64,000 nt of DNA. Origin: Tupaia tana (taxonomy: Eukaryota; Chordata; Mammalia; Scandentia; Tupaiidae). Location: the NCBI GenBank assembly GCA_026018925.1, contig JAKSZU010000004.1, positions 16,832,095-16,896,094 of the forward strand, written 5' to 3'. A program made the position numbers and the translations under genes. The notes under the pieces were generated by a model, which searched no databases, was not told the DNA's origin, and worked only from the letters and a program-made list of their open reading frames with translations. Positions 55,780 to 64,000 of the stretch are shown in pieces; the stretch's first letter is position 1, and every line of letters starts with the position of its first letter.

Positions 55780-56000
55780 CATTTTCTTCTCTTTTAAACA
55801 ACATGGTAAACATCCTTGTAACCTTCCTATTATTTCCTTAAACTACATTTCTTAGAAACTGCTGGATCAAAAGGGATGCACATTTAACATTTGAGTATCT
55901 ATTAACAGTACCAAATCATTCTGTAGAAAGATAATACTATTTTGCACTCAACACTGTATGAGTAGATCTCGTACTGTCTCCAACAATGGGGCTTGATCTT

Positions 56001-56259
56001 TCTTTTTTTTTCTGAAGAGGTTTTTGCTATAGGGTGCATGCGCTTGCCAGAAAGATAGAGACAGAGAAATAGAAAGGGAGAAATCACCCCCCAGGGGGGA
56101 TGGCCATGCCACAATCCCTTCTCCTCCATTCTCCTCTTGGGATCTTTGGCACGCACGCACACGCGCCCAGCGTGAGTTTAAGCTGCTGGGTCCAGGACTT
56201 GAACCGCGGTCGACTACGTGGGAGTCCAGCGACATAGCCATTATGCTAACTGCTGGTCC
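56001..56259 (-). mobile_element. Type A SINE
   Basis: Target duplication gggcttgatctttt on both sides. It splits the old L1 fragment. Confidence 0.9.
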
Positions 56260-56397
56260 CGGGCTTGATCTTTTTTATTTTGTCAATCTGATGGGGAGAG
56301 TGATATGTATTTACCTGGCTATTAGTATGTTTGAATATAGCATTTTAAAAATAATTTTTCCCTTATTTTATTTATCATTATTGTTATTTAAAAAAAA

Positions 56398-56940
56398 TTT
56401 TTTTTTGAAGAGGTTTTTGCTATAGGGCGCGTGCGCTCGCCAGACAGACAGAGACAGAGAGACAGAAAGTGAGAAATCACCCCCTAGAGGGGATGGCCAT
56501 GCCGCAATCCCTCCTCCATTCTCCTCTTGGGATCTTGGGCACACACGCACACGCGCCTGGCATGAATTTTAAGCCACCGGGTCCAGGACACGAACCACGG
56601 TCGACTACATGGGAGTCCAGCGACAAAGCCATTACACTAACTGCTGGTCCAAAAAAATTATTTATTCATTCATTTATTTTAATTTGACCAGAGAAAGAGA
56701 GGGCAAGTGAGAAAACAAGACACCAGGTCTAGGACTTGAACTGTGGTCGGCCATGTGGGAATGTCCAGCGCCTTAACCACCACACCACCTGCTGGCCCCA
56801 TAATTATTGTTATTTTTAATTAAACCAGAGTGAGACACAGAGAGAGAAAGTGAGAAAGCAAGCTGCTAGGTCTGGGACTTAAATAGGGATCAGTCATGTG
56901 GGAGTCCAGTGCCTTTAACCACCACACTTCTGGCCAGACC
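56398..56940 (-). mobile_element. Three reverse SINEs (A, B, B)
   Basis: Type A 56398-56650, apparently in the tail of the type B copy at 56651-56798; a second type B copy 56799-56940. Confidence 0.8.
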
Positions 56941-56954
56941 CTGAATATACTTTT

Positions 56955-57416
56955 TTTAAAAAAGAATTATTTATTTAATTCCATTTGTTATTATTTTTTA
57001 ATTTTGACCAGAGAGAGACAGAGAGAGAAAGGGAAAGGGAGAAAGAAAGCCGCCAGGTCTGAGACTTGAACTGCTGTTGGCCATGTGGGAGTCCAGCACC
57101 TTTAATCACCATGGTATCTCCTGGACCCCTGAATATACTTTTTTTTTTTTTAAGAGAGAGAGATTTTTGCTATAGGGCACGTGCACGTGCCAGAAAGAGA
57201 GAGACAGAGACAGAGAGACAGAAAGAGAGAAATCACTCCCCAAGGGGGATGGCCACGCCTCAATCCCTTCACCTCTATTCTCCCCCTCGGGATCTTGGGC
57301 ACGCATGCACAAGCACACGCACCCAGCGTGAGTCTAAGCCAGTGGGTCCGGGACTCAAACTGCAGTCGACTACATGGGAGTTCAGCAACATAGTCATTAT
57401 GCCAACTGCTGGTCCC
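56955..57416 (-). mobile_element. Type B then type A SINE at a triplicated target
   Basis: Type B 56955-57128 and type A 57143-57416. The target ctgaatatactttt appears three times, at 56941-56954, 57129-57142 and 57417-57430. Confidence 0.9.
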
Positions 57417-57540
57417 CTGAATATACTTTTTAAGGCCATTTTTCTTTCTTCTTATGAGAACTACCTGTTAAGAACTTTGTCTATTTTGGGGGCAAACATT
57501 TTTCTTTACTTTGATTGTCAAATTAAGAAAGGCCTCCTAC

Positions 57541-57701
57541 GGGCCGGCAGGTGACTTGGTTGTTAAGGGCACTGAACTCCCACATGGTTGACTGTAGTTT
57601 GAGCCCTGGACCTGGCAGCTTGCTTTTTCGTTTTCCCTCTCTCTCTTGTTTTGTCTTTCTCTGGTCAAATTAAAAAATAATAACAAAATAAAATTAAAAA
57701 A
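57541..57701 (+). mobile_element. Type B SINE
   Basis: Target duplication aagaaaggcctccta on both sides. Confidence 0.85.
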
Positions 57702-57715
57702 GAAAGGCCTCCTAA

Positions 57716-58161
57716 GGCAGTGGTGTCGCAGTGTGGTGAAGGTGGCTTGATCTCACTTGGCTGACTAGATGGTTTGCGTCCTGAACCTAGCGGCTTCACA
57801 GAAACTCAGGGCACATGTGTGTGCATGCCCAAAATCTCAAGAGGAGAATGGAGGAGAAGGGATTGCAGCATGGCCATCCCCCCAGGATATGCTTTATCAT
57901 TTTCCTTGTCTCTTTCTTTCTCTCTCTGGTTGGTGCACACACCCTATACATTTTTTAAAAGAAAAAGCATCTCCTGGGACCAGCAGGTGGCGCGATAGTT
58001 GAGGATGCTGGACTCCCACATGGCCGACCGCGGTTCGAGTCCCGGACCTGGTGGCTTGCTCTCCCGCTTTCTCTCTTTCTCACTCTGTCCCTCTCTGGTC
58101 AAATTAAAAATAGATAAATTAAATGAATAAAAGTTAAATAAAATAATTAAAAAAAAAAAAG
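57716..58161 (+). mobile_element. Old type C SINE followed by type B SINE
   Basis: Type C 57716-57966; type B 57976-58161, near-consensus (GGCCGACCGCGGTTCGAGTC), between catctcct and gtctccta. Confidence 0.78.
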
Positions 58162-58320
58162 TGTCTCCTACACCAAGATTATATAAATATTCTCTCTCTT
58201 CTCTTAGTACTTTAATTACTTACTTTCTTTACATTCAAAGCTCTTAACCTTCTGAAATTTGCTTTTGTGCTTAGTTTGATATAGGAATCTTAATATTATT
58301 TTTCTAAGTGGTTAGCCAGA

Positions 58321-58987
58321 CATTTTAGTGTGGCATCTATGAAACTTCATGAACTGGTCCCTTCCTGCCTTTTGAGTTTCATCCATTTCTCTCCCTGGAT
58401 CTCTATGCCCCTTTCTTATTAAACCACATGTAGTTTCTGGAATGTAATGGCCTGCTCCATTCCTCCACAACTGGACACATGTTAGTTCCCCTGCAGACTG
58501 CCCTTCCAACTTCCTCTAACTTCCTGGCCAACAGCTGTCCTCTAGAAAACTCCTGGCACATGGTAGATATCGTTAAATGTCTGTTGATTAAGTGAATACA
58601 TCAATCACTTCTACCCACTTTTAGCACAGGCAGCCTCTGTGGGTGACATGTGCAATAGTAGGATGTAAAATCAGGAAGTGAAGTTGACAGGGGAAATCCA
58701 CAGCACCATATGACAGGCTGTCTGCTTCCTTCTGTGGTTCTTCCCTTGCCTTGCCAGCCCAGCCCACGCCCTCCCGTCCCACTCCCCTTTCCAGCTGCAG
58801 TTCACTGGTTCCACTTCGCTTCAGCGTTAATCTTTGTGATTTCTGTGCCAGCAGCTGTAGCTCTATGCCAACAACTACAGTGTGCATTTATTTGCATGTA
58901 TGCGTATGAGTGTGCCCTCATGTTTGCTTGTGTGTATGTCTGTGTATTTATGTATTTGTGAGAGAAGGAGAGAAAGAAGAGAGTGCG
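58321..58987. other. SINE-free stretch
   Basis: Possible MIR-like end (CCTGGCACATGGTAGATATC) near 58550 and a TG-rich simple region at 58880-58970. No gene. Confidence 0.4.
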
Positions 58988-59275
58988 GGGTCAGTGGGTA
59001 GCATAGTGGTTAAAGTGCTGAATTCTCATGTGGCTGACCAGGTTCAAGTCTTGGGCCTGGCAGCTTGCTTTCTCACTTTCCCTCTCTGTATCTCTCTCAC
59101 TCTGTCCCTCTCTGGTCAAATTAAGATAAATAAATAAATATAGTAAAGTTTAAAAAAAGGGGGAAAAAACTTTTTTTATTAGGGGACCAGCAGGTGGCAT
59201 GGTGGTTAAGGCACTGGACATTCCCACATGGCCTTCCAGTTTGAGTCATGGACTTTATGGCTTGCTTTCTCACTT

Positions 59276-59312
<37 letters not shown>

Positions 59313-59352
59313 AAATTAAAATAAATGAATGAATAAATAAAATAAATATTTT
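58988..59352 (+). mobile_element. Two type B SINEs
   Basis: Copies at 58988-59158 and 59181-59352; the second has (CT)n at 59278-59308. Confidence 0.78.
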
Positions 59353-59355
59353 CTT

Positions 59356-59912
59356 AGAATTATCTTACTTAACTTCATTTACTTATTTATTTTATTTTAA
59401 TTTGGCCAGAGAGGGACAGAGAGAGAGAGAGAGAGAAAAAACAAGCCACCAGGTCCAGGACTCGAACCATGGTTGGCCATGTGGGAGTCCAGTATCTTAA
59501 CCACCACGCTACCTGCCCGCCCCTAAATAAAGAATTTTTTTTTTTAAATTTAACTTTATTTATTTATTTTAAATTTGACCAGAGAGAGACAGAGCAAGAG
59601 CGAGCGAAAGAGAGCGAGAGAAAGTGAGAAAGCAAGCTGCTAGGTAGGGACTCAAACTGCAGTCGGCCATGTGGGAGCCCAGCATCCTTAACCATTAGGC
59701 GACCTGCCAGCCCCAGAAAGAATTCTTTAAAAAAATGAAGTTTTTAATAAATTTTACTGTATTTATGTATTTAGTTAAATTTAACCAGAGAGGAAGAGAG
59801 AGAGAGAGAAAGAGAGAGAAAATGAGAAAGCAAGCCATCAGGTCTGGGACTCAAACCACAGTTGTTCATGTGGGAGTCCAGCACCCTTAACCACCATGCC
59901 ACCTGCTGGCCT
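59356..59912 (-). mobile_element. Three reverse type B SINEs in tandem
   Basis: Copies at 59356-59523, 59530-59715 and 59720-59912, inverted relative to the pair before them. Confidence 0.78.
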
Positions 59913-60051
59913 CCCAAGTAGTATATTTTTACGATCCTAGGCAGGCAGGAGTCTGGGGCAGGAAGGATCATGATGTGGTAAGAGCCTGTCAAAACTACCT
60001 GTCTCTCTCTCCCTCCTCTGTATGTCCCCTCCCATTCTCTCTCTCATTAAC

Positions 60052-60054
<3 letters not shown>

Positions 60055-60086
<32 letters not shown>
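60055..60086. repeat. (CA)n microsatellite
   Basis: About 16 CA units outside any SINE. Confidence 0.9.
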
Positions 60087-60089
<3 letters not shown>

Positions 60090-60149
60090 CATTTTATAGG
60101 TGAGGAAATTTGCCCAAGTTTACACAGCTACTAAGGGACACAGCAAGGA

Positions 60150-60416
60150 TTTTTTTTTTTTTTTTTTTTTTTGGAGAGGTTTTTGCTATAGGGCGCGTGC
60201 GCTCACCAGACAGACAGAGAGAGACAGAGAGATAGAAAGTGAGAAATCACCCCCCAGGGGGATGGCCGCAATCCCTTCTCCTCCATTCTCCTCTCAGGAT
60301 CTTGGGCACGCACGCACACGCGCCCGGCGTGAGTTTAAGCCACCGGGTCCGGGACTCGAACCGCGGTTGACTATGTGGGAGTCCAGTGACATAGCCATTA
60401 TGCCAACTGCTGGTCC
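60150..60416 (-). mobile_element. Type A SINE, young
   Basis: Target duplication cagcaaggatttt on both sides. Near-consensus, with GGCGCGTGCGCTC and CGCGCCCGGCGTGAG intact. Confidence 0.92.
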
Positions 60417-60589
60417 CAGCAAGGATTTTCACAGTCGTATCTAAATAACTATCTTGGTTGATTCATAGCCAATCTAGTTGGGCAGCCTCTAGGCTGGAGA
60501 TTCAAAGCTGAGATTCCCAATTCCAAGTCTGACCTTCTAGGTACTCTACAACTATCCAATTTCTGGAATAATAAGATAGTATACTTTTT

Positions 60590-60857
60590 TTTTTTTTTTT
60601 TTTTGGAGAGGTTTTTGCTATAGGGCGCATGTGCTCACCAGACAGACAGAGACAGACAGAGAGACAGAAAGCGAGAAATCACCCGCCCCAGGGGGGATGG
60701 CCACGCCGCAATCCCTTCTCCTCCGTTCTCCTCTCGGGATCTTGGGCACGCATGCACACGTGCCCGGCATGAGTTTAAGCCACCGGGTCCGGGACTCGAA
60801 CCGCGGTTGACTACATGGGAGTCCAGCAACACAGCCATTACGCTAACTGCTGGTCCC
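60590..60857 (-). mobile_element. Type A SINE, young
   Basis: Target duplication aagatagtatactttttt on both sides; most CpGs intact. Confidence 0.92.
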
Positions 60858-60874
60858 AAGATAGTATACTTTTT

Positions 60875-61055
60875 TAAAAAAAGAATTATTTATGTAATTT
60901 CATTTATTCATTCATTTATTTTAGTTTAACCAGACACACACACACACACACACACACAGGAAGTGAGAAAGCAAGCCACCAGGTCCGGGACTTGAACTGT
61001 GGTCAACCATGCGGGAGTGTCCAGCACCTTAACCACCACGCCACCTGCTGGTCCC
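60875..61055 (-). mobile_element. Type B SINE
   Basis: The AGAG tract is replaced by (CA)n at 60934-60958. Confidence 0.82.
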
Positions 61056-61068
61056 CAGAATAACATAC

Positions 61069-61075
<7 letters not shown>

Positions 61076-61120
<45 letters not shown>
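61076..61120. repeat. (TA)n microsatellite
   Basis: About 20 TA units beside the RPL21 pseudogene 3' end. Confidence 0.9.
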
Positions 61121-61125
<5 letters not shown>

Positions 61126-61129
61126 TATT

Positions 61130-61672
61130 TATAGACCATAGATTAGTTTATTTTTAACACCATTATGCCATGAATTCATAGGGAATAAGTTTGAGTAGCT
61201 CAGGCTCCTTTCCATTGGTTCTCACAAAGTGTGCTTCTCTGGGTGAGCAGGCTGGCACTTTAGTTGAACCCAGGTACCTTTCTCTTTGGCGTCTTTCCTT
61301 TTCTGGTCATTTTCCTTCACACGTTTTAGGAAGCTATCTCTGCTCTTAGAATGCTCAATATGCTCGATACACACATTAATTCTCTTGGCAAGAATCTTGC
61401 CCTTAACTTGTTTGTTTACAACAATGCCAACAGCATGCTGGGTAACATTGTAGACTCTTCCAGTTTTGCCATGGTAGCATTTGTGGGGCATTACTTTTTG
61501 AACAGTAACCATTCCCTTAATGTCTACAATATCACCTTTATTGTAGATTCGCATATATGTTGCCAAATGAACCACTTCATGTTTTCTAAAAGGCCAGAGA
61601 ACATATTTCGGGTGCCTCTCCTCTTTCCCTTTGTGCTTGTTATTTCGGTTAATTACTGGAGGATGGCAGTTC
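61130..61672 (-). pseudogene. RPL21: RPL21 processed pseudogene
   Basis: An intronless, nearly full-length copy of cytosolic ribosomal protein L21. Recognisable blocks are [42 protein letters not shown] and [18 protein letters not shown]. The start ATG reads ATA, one base is missing in the FSRPF codons (about 61607-61612), and the reading frame shifts again near the PAHPEKHTL segment. The 3' UTR resemblance ends near 61130, next to a (TA)n tract. Confidence 0.92.
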
Positions 61673-61791
61673 TGGCCTAAAGGCCAGAATAGTATACTTT
61701 TGAGTGCACTCCTTATTAGTTCATTCAGTCAAAAACTCCTGTTGACCTTGGTGAAATGAGCACTTTCTTTGAAATTTAACCCTCTCCCCCC

Positions 61792-61793
<2 letters not shown>

Positions 61794-61842
<49 letters not shown>

Positions 61843-62069
61843 CAGGGGGCACATACACTTACCAGAAAGAGAAAGGAGAAAGTACTTCTCATGGGGCATG
61901 GTCATGCCACAATCTCTTGTCCTCCATTTCTCCCTCCTTTCCAGACTTTGGACATGCATGCACACACAGTTGGTATGATTCCCAAACCACCGAGTCCAAG
62001 ACTCAAACCGCGGAGCAAGCCATGTGGGATATTGCTGCTGCCTCAACCACTAGGCCAAGGAGCCAGTCC
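61794..62069 (-). mobile_element. Type C SINE with 47-base T tract
   Basis: Uninterrupted T from 61794 to 61840, then GCCAGGGGGCACATACACTT. The head ends AGGCCAAGGAGCCAGTCC. The tail is long for such a diverged body. Confidence 0.75.
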
Positions 62070-62084
62070 TAGTCAAATTTTTTA

Positions 62085-63930
62085 TTCCTATCTTCATCAC
62101 TGTCATCACTCTCTTGACACAGTTTGTGCCACCTTAAAGATGTTATCATCAACATGCTGGTTACTATAATGACTAACGTAGACACTGGAGATAAGGAGGC
62201 ATTAATTACTTTAAAAAGCAGATATCAGTTGGCTCTCCTGTCTAAGGTCTAGAGGATATGAAAGTTTATGTCCTTCCACCTACTCAAGGATATTGTACCT
62301 GCAATTATTCTTTCTTTCTCCTGAACTGACACTTTTCCTTACTCCACTGGATCAGCTATAATGCACTGTAACAGCATTATCTCCCAATTAAGGAGGAGAA
62401 AATTCTTCCCTTGACTTTATGACCCTTCCAACTACCATCCATTTTGCTATAGCAAAGTACTGAAAGGATTGCTTATATGCACTTTGTCCATTACTTCACC
62501 TCCAATTCTTTTCTTAATTTGGTCTAATCAAGCTTTGTCTGCACCACTTCCCTGAAGCTTCTATCGTCAAACTTTCCAATGGCCACCATTATGCCAAATC
62601 CAACAGTCAAGCCTCAATCCTCATCTAACCTGACCTCTCAGTAGCATTTCTCTTAGCAGATCAATCTCTTTTTGAACGGTTTTTTCAAATTTATTTTTTG
62701 CCAGCAGACATATATATTCACTAGAGAGAGACAAAGAGAGGGAAGGTGAGAAAGCACCCATCATGGGGAATGGTCACACTACATCCCTCCTCCTTCATGT
62801 TGCTCTCCTTTCGAGATTTTGGGCATGTGTGTACAACTGTTTGGCATATTTTTCTTTTTCTTTAAAAAAAAAAAAAAAACCCTATGTATTTAATTTTGTT
62901 GTTATTTGTTTTTTAAAAAAATAATTATTTAACTTTATTTATTCAGTCTTTTTTATTTTTCAATTTGACCAGAGAGAGACACAAAGAGAGAGAGAGAGAA
63001 GGTGAGAAAGCAAGCCACCAGGTCCGGGACTGAAACTGTGGTCGGCCATGTGGGAGCATCCAGCGCCTCAATCACCGTGCCACTTGCTGGTCCCATTTTT
63101 ATTATTATTTTTTTATGTTAGAAGTATTTTATTTAACTTTATTTACTTATTTTAATTTGACCAGAGAGGGACAGAGTGAGAGCAAGAGTGCGAGACAGAG
63201 AGAGAGAGAGAGAAAGAAAGCCACCAGGTCTGAGAATTGTACTGTGGTTGGACATGTGGGAGCCCAGTGCCCTTAGCCATCATGCCACCTGGTGGCCCCA
63301 TTATTATTATTACTTTTAATTTGACGAGAGAGAGGGAGGGAGGGAAAGCGAGATAGACAGCAAGTTGCCAGGTATAGGACTTGAACTGCGTCGGTCATGT
63401 AAAAGTCCAGTGCCTTAACCACCACACCACCTGCCGGCCCCTACCTGGCATATTTTTCAATTCACCAGATTCAGGACTCGAACTGTGTGATCTATCATGT
63501 GGGATCCACATACCTTAAACACCAGGTCACAGTCTGGTCCTTGAAAGGCTTTCTTTACTTGGCTTATGGGATTTGGGACTTTATTCATTTTTCTTTTATT
63601 GATTGTCCCTTTTCTGGGTCCTTTTCCTGACTTTTAAATGTTTCAGGACCCTTCAAAACAGTCCATGGTCCTTGTTTCTCTTCTGTCTCACTCCCTAAGT
63701 AAACTTACCAAGTTTCAAGAGCTTCAGACATTATACAGCCCAGACCTCACCACTGGGCTCTGGACTCATCCAACAGTCTATGTGGCTTCCCTCTTTTATG
63801 TCTCATAGGCATTTCAAATTCAACTTGTCTACCAAGAACTCTTTTCTTCTTACAGCTCATATACTTTTTCCACATGTTCTTCACTTATTAAAGGGTACCA
63901 TCATTTACTTAGTAGCTAAGGTCAAAATCC
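62085..63930 (+). mobile_element. Ancient L2-like remnant split by nested SINEs
   Basis: CAATGGCCACCATTATGCCAA and TGACCTCTCAGTAGCATTTC (62577-62650) recall the L2 reverse-transcriptase segment DLSAAF. The part after 63541, with CAGGCATTTCAAATTCAACT-like wording, continues the same family toward its 3' end. The interior is a SINE block at 62675-63541. Confidence 0.5.
62675..63541 (-). mobile_element. Type C SINE split by three type B SINEs
   Basis: Host 62675-62852 and 63444-63541, with ggcatatttttc at both breaks. Type B copies at about 62853-63095, 63096-63298 and 63299-63443, all minus, all inside an L2 remnant. Confidence 0.8.
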
Positions 63931-63941
63931 CAAGCAAGGTA

Positions 63942-64000
63942 TCACCTCCTTCTTCTCCTCCTTCCTCTCCTCCTCTTCTTCTTCCTTCTTCTTCTCCTCC
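63942..64000. repeat. Pyrimidine-rich (CTT/CCT)n tract at window edge
   Basis: CTCCTT/CTTCTT units run off the end of the window. Confidence 0.85.

Larger units (their letters stand above)
54950..58320. mobile_element. Old L1M-like fragments split by SINEs
   Basis: Pieces at 54950-55095 (GTGACTATATAGATTTTATC), 55800-56000 (GAAACTGCTGGATCAAAAGG), 56262-56345 (GTCAATCTGATGGGGAGAG), 57430-57535 and 58165-58320 read in the order of an old L1 3' region. Orientation was not settled. Confidence 0.45.

Noticed and set aside
32900-64000. AKR1A1 first exon
   Set aside because: Expected to the right by synteny, but no AKR1A1 coding segment or second CpG island was found; it probably lies beyond the window.

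Overview
The window is nuclear DNA from a placental mammal. Three protein genes recognisable from their coding exons lie in the order and orientation of human chromosome 1p34.1: CCDC163 (minus, about 4.0-7.4 kb), MMACHC (plus, 8.1-15.4 kb) and PRDX1 (minus, 17.3-32.3 kb). The remaining 32 kb (32.3-64 kb) corresponds to the intergenic side toward AKR1A1. I see no AKR1A1 exon there.

The DNA is packed with roughly 125 tRNA-derived SINE insertions (my count by eye). I sort them into three groups. Type A is long (about 240-260 bp), has a head containing TTAGCGTAATGG, and is often CpG-rich and young. Type B is short (about 150 bp), with a head containing AGGTGGCGTGGTGGTTAAGG and a CT-rich then A/T-rich tail. 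Type C comprises diverged long copies sharing the type A body. One decayed 7SL-derived (FLAM/B1-like) monomer sits at about 15.6 kb, which points to Euarchontoglires. With no Alu, rodent B1/B2 or tree-shrew-type SINE seen, a colugo (Dermoptera) is my best guess. This is an inference from memory of SINE families, not a database result.

Layout: 1-3.9 kb, SINE-filled intergenic DNA beyond the CCDC163 3' end. 4.0-7.4 kb, CCDC163 with nine phase-compatible exons but an in-frame TAA in the eighth. 7.4-8.1 kb, a compact bidirectional promoter with repeated ZNF143/THAP11-like motifs. 8.1-15.4 kb, MMACHC (four exons, 278 codons, intact), with an MRPS17 retropseudogene and a SINE-split mariner-like element in intron 1. 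15.4-17.3 kb, the convergent MMACHC/PRDX1 3' ends. 17.3-32.3 kb, PRDX1 (five coding exons, 199 codons, intact, plus a 5' untranslated exon under a CpG island with a TATA box and an antioxidant-response-like site). 32.3-64 kb, gene-poor DNA with VPS72 and RPL21 retropseudogenes, L1, L2 and MER5A remnants and many nested SINEs.

Functionally, MMACHC processes cobalamin in the cytosol and PRDX1 is the major cytosolic 2-Cys peroxiredoxin. Their convergent layout is the one in which PRDX1 splice mutations silence MMACHC in human epi-cblC disease. I found no new enzyme system, CRISPR array, endogenous retrovirus or functional RNA gene. The most interesting signals are the promoter motif cluster, the CCDC163 stop codon, the possible 7SL resemblance of the SINE body, and the nested SINE chronology.
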